Shown here piece after piece: positions 41,704 to 44,963 of a DNA stretch of 64,000 nt. Position 1 is the stretch's first letter; each line of letters starts with the position of its first letter. A program made the position numbers and the translations under genes. The notes beneath the pieces are model-generated. The model saw only the letters and a list, made by a program, of their open reading frames with translations, searched no databases and was not told where the DNA came from. Location of the stretch: NCBI GenBank assembly GCA_032622095.1, contig CP136061.1:195782935-195846934 (forward strand), read 5' to 3'. The DNA is from Siphonodentalium dalli. Its lineage: Eukaryota; Mollusca; Scaphopoda; Gadilida; Siphonodentaliidae.

Positions 41704-43014
41704 GGACTAACGACGAGTGGTCAATCCGGACGTTGACACTATGTTTACCATACTATGGTATGGGTAAACATAAAAATCACGTTTTGGGGTTCAGCATGGG
41801 ACCCCCTTTCTTATCTGAAAACCCCAGGAAAATCCCTTTCTTAAGTTGTGTTTTCTTAATCAGTACACTTAGGAGTATCATCAAACCAAAATTCATCGAT
41901 GTACGCGGAAGTGTAAATAGAAGTGATTTTTGGCACTTTTTTGGGTTCAGCAGCCCCTAAACCCCAGGAATGCGCAACTTAAGAAATCGGTTTTTCAGAA
42001 TGTTCCATTATTGGTATCAACTTTAGGGGGTCGAACCTTTTGTACGCAAAAGTGTAAATAGAACATATGCGGGCTCCCGAACTATATGGAGAGATGTTCA
42101 GAAAATATAAGCAGACGACAGATAATAAAAGTGCACAATGATTCTTATTCATTGGCCAACTAACTTTATATGGAGATCTCTTTGGGAAATAATGACCACG
42201 TCGCCACGTTCAACTGAAGTAATACCCAGGACTAGATAATGCAAAGTTGAAATTCTTCATTTGCATGTGCCCCAGAAATAAAAAAATTAATTAAAAACTG
42301 CACGCTCACATGTTGTTAGAACTTTTTTGGGCTGAGAAATGGAGAATCAATTGACTTTGCGTGGCCTTAAAACTATTTTATTAGGAAGGTCAATAATATA
42401 AGTAGGGGCAGGTGGGTTACCGGAAACCTTACTATTTTTTTAGGCCTAAGTCACATAACATCTGTATCTCACATATTTATGAACTTATTTTGGTCCCACT
42501 AACCAGGCCACTAGCAGGTTCGCTTAAGGTAAGAATAACTGCATATACTTGGAGGCAACAAATATATGCTGAAAAGAAGAAAGAAATCTAATATACTGAG
42601 GGACAATCTTCAGGATGATATTTTTTGAAAGTCTTTATATCTTTTACTGGCTGGGTGCAAGGTATGGCACCTAGTATCTTGTTTTCACATCAGAAATCAC
42701 AAGATCGTAGACATTAAATTTTAAAACTTTATGAACAAAATTTAGCTTTTTTCTAAGAAGGTAATCCCACCTGTTGCTGGATGTAAGTCCTTTGAGTTGA
42801 TCTGAGAATGCTAGTAAAATAACTTACTCCATATCAGGACAAGAATTTGAAGATCCATCATAGTTCGCAGCCACCGCTGACTCCCCTCCACTTGCACATG
42901 CAGCAAGCGATCCATCATCAGCTTGTCCTTCTTCATCCATGTGCATACCAATAGCCATCTCCAGATTGCCATTACAAGCTTGGAGAATACTCTCTCCAGA
43001 TTTCTGGTCAGCTC
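2647..43014 (-). CDS. UBXN7: UBXN7 (UBX domain-containing protein 7) orthologue, partial, nine exons
   Basis: Minus-strand exons in transcript order: 42828-43014, 36742-36878, 35850-35956, 34019-34165, 32911-33001, 21125-21178, 12606-12676, 3496-3952, 2647-2726. All have AG/GT borders and their phases join without a break, giving about 443 codons. The product reads UBA, linker with RAPIPQ and FDGFRDFQ, UAS (ELFRPPID, NVQNVQEF, VYHDSEEG, DWPYIAVLDP), UIM (DQIKAAIQASL), acidic Ser-rich region and the beginning of UBX (SLRLPDGSKQQFVLP). The same order is known in vertebrate UBXN7, which bridges ubiquitinated substrates and cullin-RING ligases to the p97/VCP ATPase through UBX. Missing are the first exon(s), 5' of 43014, and the last exon(s) with the rest of UBX, left of position 1. 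Introns of 5.9, 11.7, 8.4 and 8.7 kb are filled with transposons. No in-frame stop or frameshift was seen, so it is probably functional. Confidence 0.93.
3496..3952 (-). CDS. UBXN7: UBXN7 exon: UIM and acidic Ser-rich region
   Basis: A 457-bp exon with acceptor CTCTACAG and donor GTAAGG. It opens with DAAIIDADENDQIKAAIQAS, a ubiquitin-interacting motif (acidic patch, then ...AAIQASL). An acidic serine-rich stretch (DSDEEELSDDLETFSDSDDE) resembling CK2 sites follows, then a Lys/Pro-rich patch (EKKKSPEKPKK). In vertebrate UBXN7 the UIM contacts neddylated cullins. It ends in phase 1. The Ser/Asp codon repeats create open frames on the opposite strand that are not genes. Confidence 0.92.
4099..4144 (+). 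repeat. 23-bp direct duplication
   Basis: Two exact adjacent copies of a 23-bp unit (AATCACACTTCGAATCTAAC plus TTG) in a UBXN7 intron. Confidence 0.8.
4155..4565. repeat. Diverged long inverted repeat (foldback)
   Basis: The left arm carries GTAGTTTCCTGGGCATAAAT and GGAAATGCTTCTAT. The inverted right arm carries ATACCCAGGAAACTATATAA and AGAAGCATTTCC. The arms are about 160-180 bp, clearly diverged, around a loop of roughly 60-100 bp. It looks like an old MITE or foldback element. The 86-aa open frame across the right arm is not a gene. Confidence 0.65.
4690..4860 (+). repeat. Helentron-like core, left part, split by insertions
   Basis: The motifs GTATCCTTTCCCCC, GATACATGCCCAAGTTACAA and CCCAAGTCAAACAGGGG recur in the tandem units at 7321-7790. 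It is interrupted by a LINE fragment (4861-5645), resumes at 5646-5793, is interrupted by a hAT-like element (5794-7320) and resumes at 7321. One array was split twice. Confidence 0.6.
4861..5645 (-). mobile_element. 3' fragment of a CR1-like non-LTR retrotransposon
   Basis: The minus strand encodes the end of a LINE reverse transcriptase. Positions 5237-4872 read RRVTCIVPWLRKYSYADRLS, LMSLQYRRLRGNLIEVYKM and MWNRLPNAVVSAETLNQLKE, the usual C-terminal block of CR1/Jockey-group elements. Upstream, broken frames still show SHCEKDLGIHVDDH and QMAIDSVCQW. Stops and frameshifts separate the parts, and most of the RT and all of the endonuclease are missing, so it is a 5'-truncated dead copy. Confidence 0.8.
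5646..5793 (+). repeat. Helentron-like core, middle part
   Basis: Carries GGGATGTAACTCTGGTGACA and TTGCCCAAGTTAC, in register with the same core at 4690-4860 and 7321-7790. The last seven bases (AATAAGG) are repeated after the hAT-like insertion. Confidence 0.55.
5794..7320. mobile_element. hAT-like non-autonomous element, 1.53 kb
   Basis: It starts CAGGGTTTCCGCCAGG and ends CCTTAGCGGAAAACCCTG (imperfect TIRs). It is flanked by AATAAGG on both sides (5787-5793 and 7321-7327). The target can be recognised because the flanks are halves of one Helentron-like repeat. No transposase was seen. It contains a 25-C run (7250-7274) and a small palindrome around GCTAGTCTGCTAGC near 6319. The same termini occur at 16498-17880. 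Confidence 0.75.
7321..7790 (+). repeat. Helentron-like core, right part with 3' hairpins
   Basis: Two units carry CGCAACTCTTGGTAAAAA / CGCATAACTCTGGTAAAAAA, GGCTCGACAGA and a stem in which GCCCTAAACCTCATAC pairs with GGGGGTTGGGGC. It ends with CCCCAAACCTCATACGTGGG. No real gene is seen; the long minus-strand open frame over this block is chance. Confidence 0.6.
7998..8540. mobile_element. Probable TIR element enclosing a pearl fragment
   Basis: AAAAAAATTTCAGGCACGTA near 8005 is inverted relative to GGCATATGTGCCCGGAAAAA near 8500, both next to C/G runs. Inside, 8225-8315 is an inverted piece of the pearl-like core (AACGAGTCATTTTGGGGTCA). Target duplication is not clear. Confidence 0.45.
8641..9193. 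mobile_element. hAT MITE, 553 bp, exact 8-bp target duplication
   Basis: Termini CAGGGTCCGCGCTG and CAGCGCGAACCCTG are inverted, and TTTGCCAAAT-type motifs repeat inside both ends. The target duplication GTCGAACC is exact at 8633-8640 and 9194-9201. No coding capacity. It sits in a Helentron-like core. Confidence 0.9.
9202..9845 (+). repeat. Helentron-like core array, period about 160 bp
   Basis: Three to four units with GACCCATAACTCCGG, TTTTCGAACTCGTCCGAGAT and GTTATCGCGCTAACGGTGAT. The shared block recurs at about 9397, 9558 and 9718. It is a distinct subfamily from the arrays at 14.2, 26 and 30 kb. Confidence 0.75.
10041..10856. mobile_element. hAT-type element, 816 bp, exact 8-bp target duplication
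   Basis: Starts TAGGGCTTCACGGTATCC and ends ACCGTGAAGCCCCA. The target duplication TTCAACAT is exact at 10033-10040 and 10857-10864. The subterminal regions repeat the motif GACTAAATACCG. No transposase found. Confidence 0.88.
11301..11592. mobile_element. hAT MITE, 292 bp, exact 8-bp target duplication
   Basis: Starts CAGCATTCGTGCTGG and ends TTTCGCGAACACTG, with TGGCCAAAT-type repeats inside both ends, so it is related to the element at 8641-9193. The target duplication TTTATCTT is exact at 11293-11300 and 11593-11600. The 130-aa plus-strand open frame spanning it is chance. Confidence 0.88.
11672..12305. mobile_element. TTAA-target MITE, 634 bp (Kolobok- or piggyBac-like)
   Basis: Inverted termini AGGGGTACTGTAC / GTACAGTACCCCT are flanked by TTAA at 11668-11671 and 12306-12309. 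No open reading frame of note. It ends about 300 bases from the UBXN7 exon at 12606. Confidence 0.8.
12606..12676 (-). CDS. UBXN7: UBXN7 71-bp exon linking UAS to the UIM
   Basis: Acceptor GTTGTAG, donor GTAAGG. It encodes VAEFLSLHPSPTGSMD, then SADSKQAK, ending in phase 0. The AEFLxxH segment closes the UAS region. The following exon begins with the acidic lead-in to the UIM. Confidence 0.88.
12789..13180. mobile_element. piggyBac-like MITE with two internal stem-loops
   Basis: Flanked by TTAA (12785-12788, 13181-13184). Inverted termini are CCCTTTACCCAACAGAACGG and CCGTTTTGTTGGGTAAAGGG. Inside are two strong hairpins whose stems are AATGCATTCTCTTATATATG and its complement, at about 12811-12884 and 12962-13033. 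The CCC start next to TTAA fits piggyBac. Related copies lie at 33731-33985 and 35958-36100. Confidence 0.88.
13185..14213. other. UBXN7 intron sequence, nothing recognised
   Basis: AT-rich. GACTTCGACTAGAA near 13187 and ATTCGACTATTAATC near 13508 may be weak inverted ends of an old element. Open frames here look random. Confidence 0.35.
14214..15803 (+). mobile_element. Long Helentron-like array with two 3' ends
   Basis: It begins ACAAGAGCAACGCTAGGGCG and runs through many units of about 165 bp with GGCCGTAACTCATGTAAAAA, ATTCGAACTTGGCCTGT and AAACTGGAGTTATCGGTCGG. A first 3' end appears at 15185-15255 (GCACGCACGCACGGACGCAC, then a CTCCGAACGCGTTGGGTCGG hairpin). A second ends in TTTTTTCAAAAAGGGCGTAT near 15800. 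The two ends suggest one element inserted in, or fused to, another of the same family. Confidence 0.8.
15891..16420. mobile_element. TIR MITE, 530 bp (CAGTCTCTTTGAAAAGCCGA ends)
   Basis: Ends are CAGTCTCTTTGAAAAGCCGA and, inverted, TCGGCTTTTCAAAGAGACTG. Similarity extends about 55 bp inwards to TGTCTCTAGATG. A short palindromic relative is at 61339-61415. No coding sequence and no clear target duplication. Confidence 0.75.
16498..17880. mobile_element. hAT-like element, 1.38 kb, relative of 5794-7320
   Basis: Starts CAGGGTTTCCGTTAGTACGG and ends CTCCCTGGCGAAAACCCTG. CTGACC flanks both ends (16492-16497, 17881-17886), shorter than the usual 8 bp. The interior has no recognisable transposase. 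Confidence 0.7.
17951..18334 (+). mobile_element. Helentron-like element, two short cores
   Basis: Begins ACAAGAGCTATGCTGG. The core has ATACCAAATTTGGTTTCGAT and AAGTTATCATCCGGAAAC. The ACGGACGGACAGACCAATCA microsatellite follows and is partly duplicated. It ends in TTTTTTTTCAAACGGGCATA. Confidence 0.7.
18335..19857. other. UBXN7 intron, no element recognised
   Basis: AT-rich. The only structure seen is a short hairpin at about 19067-19101, where TGTGGACATTC and GAATGTCCACA flank a 13-base loop. Open frames are short and random in character. Confidence 0.4.
19858..20038. mobile_element. Palindromic Tc1/mariner-type MITE, 181 bp
   Basis: Almost the whole element is one inverted repeat starting CAGTAATGCCCTAAATAATC and ending GGCATTACTG, flanked by TA on both sides. 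Other full copies are at 33189-33401 and 35241-35455; half copies are at 20879-20988 and 32415-32521. Confidence 0.9.
20294..20612. repeat. Inverted-repeat MITE, arms about 90 bp
   Basis: CATTTATGGGACCATCTCCT near 20335 is inverted in AGGAGATGGTCCCATAAATG near 20580. Similarity continues through ACTCAACAGAATAT and GAATTTGAGCCATGGAT. TTAA occurs at both outer edges, so a TTAA target is possible. Confidence 0.7.
20879..20988. mobile_element. Half copy of the palindromic TA MITE
   Basis: From GAGAGCTTTCCGATTAATGG to GGGTATTACTG followed by TA. It is the right half of the family at 19858-20038; the left half is missing. Confidence 0.8.
21074..21101 (+). repeat. Run of 28 C beside a UBXN7 donor site
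   Basis: An uninterrupted C tract, G on the UBXN7 sense strand, ending 24 bases from the exon at 21125-21178. Other long C runs in the window are at 7250-7274 (25), 37753-37787 (35) and 48607-48631 (25). Runs this long are prone to length error in assembly. Confidence 0.9.
21125..21178 (-). CDS. UBXN7: UBXN7 54-bp micro-exon (UAS C-terminal helix)
   Basis: Acceptor TTATTGTAG, donor GTAAGTG. Two bases complete the Gly codon, then 17 codons (ENMVTWKNLNSTTFCEL) and one base of the next codon follow. It corresponds to the short 'W-x-x-L-D' segment after the UAS DPxTG turn. It lies 11.7 kb from the previous exon and 8.4 kb from the next. A run of 28 C on the plus strand (G on the sense strand) begins about 23 bases inside the downstream intron. 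Confidence 0.9.
21255..21492 (+). repeat. 3' end of a pearl-like element
   Basis: Carries CCAAAGGAAATTGTTGATGG, then the CAGACGGCAGATGCCAACCC region and the hairpin end (AAGTTGAGCTAAAAAT), as at the 3' end of the array at 1-1882. Confidence 0.6.
21955..22432 (+). repeat. Pearl-like array, first of three separated parts
   Basis: Three units with ATGACTCGTTCC and CCAAGATGGC. The last is cut at ATCCATGAGAAA by the hAT element that follows. The array resumes at 24068-24345 and again at 31422-31895. Confidence 0.85.
22433..24067. mobile_element. hAT-type element split by a second hAT
   Basis: Starts TAGGGCCCTGTGACTGATTC and ends CCGATTCGCAGGGCCCTA. The flanks ATGAGAAA (22425-22432) and ATGAGATA (24068-24075) form an 8-bp target duplication with one change; removing the element restores the interrupted repeat unit. 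GATTCGATTCG motifs recur inside both ends. Without the inner element and its duplicated 8 bp it is 725 bp. No transposase. Confidence 0.88.
22979..23880. mobile_element. hAT-type element nested in the one above, 902 bp
   Basis: Starts TAGGGTTGAAACGATTAATC and ends AATCGTTTCAACACTA, with CGACTAGTCG motifs in both ends. The target duplication CACATAAT is exact at 22971-22978 and 23881-23888. It must be younger than its host element. Confidence 0.93.
24068..24345 (+). repeat. Pearl-like array, second part
   Basis: Resumes exactly where the array broke at 22432. It holds one full and one partial unit up to CCCCCAAAATGA, where the next insertion block begins. Confidence 0.85.
24346..24681. mobile_element. 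MITE derived from the ends of the adjacent 6.7-kb element
   Basis: The inverted termini read ATATAATATATATTTCCTTA, then CCTGAACACTGAACTAT at both ends. The interior (CTACGATCCCTCGCGGTCTT and GCATGCGCAGTCCCAATATA) matches, inverted, the segment at 31130-31415 inside the right end of the larger element. It is therefore a short deletion derivative of that family. Confidence 0.8.
24730..24848 (+). CDS. Candidate first exon inside the 6.7-kb element
   Basis: An ATG at 24730 opens MQAEEEARAIKLIAKFWREC and continues through LKQIVPKYELFNESVMIR to a good donor (AGGTACGT). It lies close to the left TIR, where a transposase first exon might be. No downstream exon could be joined with confidence and the protein was not recognised. 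Confidence 0.4.
24869..25168 (-). CDS. Unrecognised coding-like frame in the 6.7-kb element
   Basis: About 100 codons end TAA/TGA near 24869, with mixed polar composition (KAERELVSSHLKSAGFLELT, DEEQRIARFARNSELNG). Its composition looks more protein-like than neighbouring frames and the local GC content is raised. No usual ATG start: the frame opens at a non-ATG codon, perhaps after an acceptor (TGCCACAG near 25174). Function unknown; it could be the last exon of a minus-strand element gene or chance. Confidence 0.35.
25776..25935 (+). repeat. 145-bp block duplicated at 27085-27235
   Basis: GAGACCATGTCAGAAGGCCC, AAAGCTGCGCCCA and ATGGTCGGAGCCAGA recur at 27085-27235. Both copies keep an open frame starting MSE.P.KAAP, so they might be repeated coding exons of the 6.7-kb element. 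Between them lies the Helentron-like element at 25987-27056. Confidence 0.6.
25987..27056 (+). mobile_element. Helentron-like element, complete, five to six cores
   Basis: Begins ACAAGAGGTGGCATCAGAGA, with TTACCGCCGGTGGCTACCGC soon after. Units of about 160 bp follow, with GGGCCATAACTCTATCAAAT, TTTTCGAACTCGTCCGAGAT and GTTATCGCGCTAACGAGCTG. It ends CGTCCCTCATCAAACTATAA plus the hairpin AGTCGAGTTTTG/AAAACTCGACT. A near-twin is at 30152-31117. Confidence 0.88.
27085..27235 (+). repeat. Second copy of the 145-bp block
   Basis: It reads ATG TCA GAA GAC CCT then AAAGCTGCGCCCAACAATCC, matching 25776-25935. The frame runs about 39 codons to TGA. Confidence 0.6.
27236..29035. other. Interior of the 6.7-kb element, function not recognised
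   Basis: GC-richer patches (27800-28060) carry short open frames with no recognised motif. No transposase catalytic motif could be read with confidence. Confidence 0.35.
29036..29860 (+). repeat. Diverged direct duplication, about 250 bp, offset about 560 bp
   Basis: The segment with ACGAGAATTGAATCGTG, ATAATGACACTA and CGACCAACACATCT (29036-29300) recurs at about 29605-29850 (ACGAGAATCAAACCATGAAC, ATAATGACACTACTG, TGACCAACACATCTGG). Confidence 0.6.
30152..31117 (+). mobile_element. Helentron-like element, twin of 25987-27056
   Basis: The 5' end of about 130 bp from ACAAGAGGTGGCATCAGAGA is the same as in the twin apart from a few bases. Five cores follow, then TAAACGGTTGAGCTATAAGC, CGCCCGCCCGCCCACCGTCC and the AGTCGAGTTTT hairpin. 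Confidence 0.88.
31422..31895 (+). repeat. Pearl-like array, third part with 3' end
   Basis: Resumes at ATGACTCGTTCCCATCTACA, has two to three units and finishes with ACAGATGACAGATACC and GGCAATAGCTCAAAC...GTTGAACTAAAAATGG. Together with 21955-22432 and 24068-24345 it is one element stretched over nearly 10 kb by insertions. Confidence 0.85.
31896..32414 (+). repeat. Pearl-like subfamily with GTAAGCTCCCATCTAGAG cores
   Basis: Three or four units start GGTAAGCTCCCATCTAGAG with GATCCATATGAAGTTTGG and GGATGTGGCCTGTAGG. The 103-aa open frame over it (32121-32432) follows the repeat and is not a gene. Confidence 0.65.
32415..32521. mobile_element. Half copy of the palindromic TA MITE
   Basis: GAGAGCTTTCCGATGAATGC to GAGCATTACTG, then TA. 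Right half of the family at 33189-33401. Confidence 0.8.
32641..32712 (-). pseudogene. Partial tandem copy of the UBXN7 UAS exon
   Basis: The minus strand reads FSQYYWPFIAVVDPVTG, matching the second half of the exon at 32911-33001 apart from an internal loss of about 11-13 bases (the KVTD region). The GTAGGG donor and about 15 bases of following intron are also copied. The first half and the original acceptor are missing. It is best read as a decayed exon duplication; use as a mutually exclusive exon seems unlikely without an acceptor. Confidence 0.75.
32911..33001 (-). CDS. UBXN7: UBXN7 exon: UAS domain end (VYHDSEEG / DWPYIAVLDP)
   Basis: Acceptor TTTTGTAG, donor GTAGGG. It encodes VYHDSEEGRIFSQFYK, then VTDWPYIAVLDPVTG with the final Gly codon split (phase 1). 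VYHDSEEG is diagnostic for UBXN7. The donor is non-canonical at +4/+5 (GTAGGG). A partial copy of this exon lies about 0.2 kb downstream at 32641-32712. Confidence 0.95.
33189..33401. mobile_element. Palindromic Tc1/mariner-type MITE, 213 bp
   Basis: CAGTAATGCCCTAAATAATC at the left and GGGAATTACTG at the right, TA on both sides. The arms meet around AAGCTCTCACTGAGACCTTT. It lies in the UBXN7 intron upstream (sense) of the exon 32911-33001, 188 bases from its acceptor. Confidence 0.9.
33404..33668 (+). repeat. Pearl-like fragment with 3' hairpin
   Basis: Contains CCAAGATGGCTGCCGG, ACGGACGACGGATGCC and GGCAATAACTCAAACTTGAC...AAGTTGAGCTAAAAAG. Confidence 0.65.
33731..33985. mobile_element. piggyBac-like MITE with two stem-loops, beside a UBXN7 exon
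   Basis: TTAA at 33727-33730 and TTGA (mutated) at 33986-33989. Ends CCCTTTCATGATGAGAGC / GCTCCAGTCATGGAAGGG. The two hairpins share the GCATTCTCTTATATATGCGA stem of the copy at 12789-13180. It ends 33 bases from the donor of the exon 34019-34165. Confidence 0.85.
34019..34165 (-). CDS. UBXN7: UBXN7 exon: UAS domain core
   Basis: It has 49 complete codons (phase 0 at both ends), acceptor TTTTCAG and donor GTATGG. It encodes NRWLLVNVQNVQEFVCQALN, then RDVWS and a segment ending HFVFWQ. This is the thioredoxin-like strand-helix core of the UAS domain. A piggyBac-like MITE ends 33 bases downstream of the donor, at 33985. Confidence 0.95.
34303..34847. mobile_element. TTAA-target MITE, 545 bp (Kolobok-like)
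   Basis: Inverted termini AGGTACTCAATCCGAT / ATCGGATTGAGTACCT between TTAA at 34299-34302 and 34848-34851. Partial relatives are at 1877-1938 and 61690-61880. No transposase. Confidence 0.88.
35241..35455. mobile_element. Palindromic Tc1/mariner-type MITE, 215 bp
   Basis: CAGTAATGTCCTAAATAATC to AGGGCATTACTG with TA on both sides; nearly perfect inverted arms. Confidence 0.9.
35456..35615 (-). mobile_element. tRNA-related SINE
   Basis: The minus strand reads GTAGCTCAATGATTATAGCG (Pol III A-box-like) and, about 45 bases on, GAGTTCGAGACTTGCC (B-box-like), within a tRNA-like head at about 35520-35612. The remaining body runs to the adjacent MITE. Stem pairing is imperfect, so it is not a functional tRNA. 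Confidence 0.65.
35850..35956 (-). CDS. UBXN7: UBXN7 exon: entry into the UAS domain
   Basis: Acceptor ATTATAG, donor GTGAGT. It encodes LEELFRPPIDVTFKGSFTA, the signature at the start of the UBXN7 UAS (thioredoxin-like) domain, after an Arg/Lys-containing stretch. The 3' splice site sits at the edge of a truncated palindromic MITE (35958-36100), which supplies the upstream intron sequence. Confidence 0.92.
35958..36100. mobile_element. Truncated piggyBac-like MITE touching a UBXN7 splice site
   Basis: The right terminus CTCCAGTCATGGAAGGG is followed by TTAA (36101-36104). A stem-loop with CCAATGCATTCTCTTA lies inside. The left side ends in AATGCACTGGCTTACAAGGT, equal to the interior of the copy at 33731-33985. 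It stops within about two bases of the 3' splice site of the exon 35850-35956. Confidence 0.8.
36742..36878 (-). CDS. UBXN7: UBXN7 exon: conserved linker (RAPIPQ / FDGFRDFQ)
   Basis: The acceptor TTTTACAG lies just above 36878 and the donor GTAAGT just below 36742. The first base completes an Asp codon begun in the UBA exon. It encodes DIRAPIPQRHEVLVETEP, then TARSVFDGFRDFQAEA, the strongly conserved segment between UBA and UAS in UBXN7. It ends in phase 1. Confidence 0.93.
37124..37630 (+). repeat. Tandem repeat of 141-154-bp units
   Basis: Just over three units share CTATTTACACTTTTGCGTAC, CTTAAGAAAGGGATTTTCCT and GGGGTCCCATGCTGAACCCC. Starts lie near 37154, 37295, 37449 and 37603. The first two units (37130-37443) recur inverted at 41772-42083. 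Confidence 0.8.
37753..37787 (+). repeat. Run of 35 C
   Basis: The longest homopolymer in the window, in the UBXN7 intron between the UBA exon and the linker exon. Copy number is likely unstable. Confidence 0.9.
37860..38990 (+). repeat. Diverged tandem repeat, period about 350-356 bp
   Basis: Three units are marked by AAGATGGCCACCAAAATGGC (37939), AAAATGGCTGCCAATATGGC (38289) and AAGATGGCTTCCAAAATGGC (38645). Each is preceded by GAAAGGAACAGAACTTTG-like sequence in the later copies. Confidence 0.65.
39029..39278 (+). mobile_element. Helentron-like element, single core
   Basis: Core with AAGGGCCATAACTCAGTTAA and CATATTCGAACTCAATCTG, then ACAGACAGACAGCCAGACAG, then the terminal hairpin TGTTTACCATACTATGGTAT/GGGTAAACA. 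It is nearly the same as 41490-41771. Confidence 0.75.
39960..41290 (+). repeat. Scattered cores of about 155 bp (ACCGATCAACCGATCGATAC type)
   Basis: Units with GATACCAAAAACTATACAGG and GTGTGTCATTATAAACC start near 41023 and 41181 (period 158). More diverged copies lie at 39960-40370 and 40875-41000, and again at 43890-44040. A Helentron-like core lies within at 40738-40870. Confidence 0.6.
41314..41771 (+). mobile_element. Helentron-like element with (ACAG)n microsatellite
   Basis: Two cores (AAAAAGGGCCATAACTCTGG, TTCAAACTCGATCTGTATTT), then about eleven ACAG repeats at 41659-41703, then GGACTAACGACGAGTGGTCA and the hairpin TGTTTACCATACTATGGTAT. The inverted duplicate at 41772-42083 begins directly after its 3' end. 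Confidence 0.8.
41772..42083 (-). repeat. Inverted copy of 37130-37443
   Basis: Nearly identical, only a few differences over 312 bp, in opposite orientation and 4.3 kb away. It starts exactly at the 3' end of a Helentron-like element. Both copies show the same 63-codon frame, which is not a gene. Confidence 0.85.
42394..42441 (-). repeat. Solo terminus of the TIR family at 48350-51408
   Basis: GGTTACCGGAAACCTTACTA, then TTTTTTTAGGCCTAAG, matches inverted the ends TTAGGCCTAAC...GTTTCCGCTAAC of the element nested in the MULE. Confidence 0.5.
42828..43014 (-). CDS. UBXN7: UBXN7 exon: UBA domain
   Basis: The acceptor TTTCCAG lies at 43015 onward and the donor GTAAGT follows 42828. The exon starts with two bases of a split Gly codon (phase 1) and ends in phase 2. 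It encodes the second and third helices of a UBA fold, recognisable by ESILQACNGNLEMAI, then an acidic Gly/Ser/Asp tail. UBA domains bind ubiquitin. The preceding exon should encode the initiator Met and the first UBA helix; none was recognised up to 64 kb. Confidence 0.9.
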
Positions 43015-44963
43015 CTGGAAATGATCCAGTAAAGAGAATAGAGCATCTTTACATATCATTCTAAAATGATTCTTTGAATTTGAGTTACATGTACATGTAG
43101 ATCAATCAAGCTTTAGTTTCCAAAATGAGTTCCGTACTTTTATACACGTGTCAGTCATGTATCACCAAGAAGATTAATTTTATTCATGGATTGCAAGTAC
43201 TTTCCTGTTCAATCTGGTTCAATGCCCTTTCTGGGGCATTTAGTAGCATTACTATCATATAAATAACTAGCTGAAATAGGCTCCCTTCAGGAGCCTTTAT
43301 TCAGCGCCGGGTGGGCCTGTGGCCCCTTTGTGTGTTAGAGGCCACAAGGGCCTTTGTGTGCTTTGACAGAGTCTTTATTCAGTGGGGGCCCCTTTGTGCG
43401 CTTGGTGCACATTTTAACCGTTGAAACATTTTAATATTAAAAAAAAAAAATTTAAATAATTTTTTTTTTTAGATTGAACTGCTTCCTTTTTTTTAAATAA
43501 ATTGGTTTTAAAAATCTAAAATCGAATGCCGTTCTAATATCCATCAGGGTACCCCCGGATCACACCAAATTTGGTTGAAATCGGTCCAGGGGTTTCAGAG
43601 AAAAATCGCGTACAGACAGATGGCAAACAGATAAACGGGAGGACAGATCATACTAGTACTCTCTTATATCCACATGGTGGTTTGTGCTCCAAAATACACC
43701 TACCGGTAATAATATTTGCTTTTTAATTTTTCCCGGTGTCAAAATAGGTCCATAAATACATGGACTACCTTTCTACGAGAATTATATGTTCCGGAAAGAC
43801 GCACTGATGTCACGAAAAATTCATTTTTACTTGGATATGAATAAATAGGAGACTGATCAGATAAAGTATTAATTTGAAAAGCATGTGATCATATTCTCCA
43901 AAACAATCATCAAATACCAAAATCTATACAGGTGAAGAATGCATCATGATTAACGTGGATGTGATTGTGAGATTGATTGGGGTGGACACTATTTGAATAA
44001 TTTCTGATTGGACAAGTCCTAATATTGACTTAGTTACTTGTATTTCTCGATAAAGATGTCACCGGCTTAGGAATTCGGGAAGGGTTAACATTCTCGCAAG
44101 TCAATTATTCCCAGGGCGAATTTACCTAGAGTGGTTGTAGTGTGTCCTTGGTTACCGAACCTTTCTTGGTGAATTGAAAGTGTAAAATTCGCTTCAAATG
44201 TAAACACTGTTAGTCTGTTACATTTTTTTTTATAATAAAAGATCCCAAACAATAATTTATCTCCACATTGTTGCAAAATAACACGGATGTGGCGATATCT
44301 GGCTTCACATGTAACAATTAGATGATCAACAGTATACTGTATGCGAGTGGGCAAACTCCAAGATCAAATTCAATTTTCGAAGGTGTCATTTCAAATTCCT
44401 GATATAATTGCAGAATGGCAATACATTAGGTGGATTAACATCAAATTCATAAGGTATCTAATATGTATTTTCCAATTCGAAAAGTGATTTTTAATGACAC
44501 AATTGTTAGCTGTTCCTCCATGTCAGTTTCATTTTATTTACATTCAAGTCAATCTGGACTTGAGTGGCCTTGATTGGCTTGAACTCCTTTTATAGCGCAT
44601 TTTGTTCGTTGGCAAAATCGGCCAGACAAATTTCGTCCAATTGTTCGAACTGGATACTTTTGTAGAAATATTCGTCGAGAGGAGAGTTGGCCAACTAAAA
44701 CTGTCAAGAATTTGTCAAGGAGCATTGGCAAACCTATTTTGTTCATGTGTTTATGTTTGTATGTAGTTCATTGTTTGTATCCATGTTGTTATCTGCCAAA
44801 TAAATTGTCAAACCTCAACTATCCAATCTACATGTACCTCCCGACAACACTTTGGCTTAGAGAGAGAAATCCCTTGGGCCGAGTTAGCCTGGGGCGAGCT
44901 GGCTCGGGAGAGGTGGCCCAGGTCAATTGGACCGAGTAGGCCCTGGGACGAGCTGCCAAATTT
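43015..44963. other. Region 5' of the UBXN7 UBA exon; repeat scraps
   Basis: 43245-43400 has a repeated GGCCCCTTTGTGTG / CCACAAGGGCC palindromic unit. 43500-43700 has a CACACCAAATTTGGTTGAAA / CGGTCCAGGGGTTTCAGAG segment typical of invertebrate repeats. 43890-44040 is one more core of the array at 39960-41290. The first UBXN7 exon was looked for here and not found. 44840-44960 is GC-rich. Confidence 0.45.

Noticed and set aside
44085-44354. 89-aa minus-strand frame ending at a donor-like TCTAGGTAAAT
   Set aside because: Looked faintly like a secreted-domain exon, but no family signature, no clear acceptor and no partner exon could be found.
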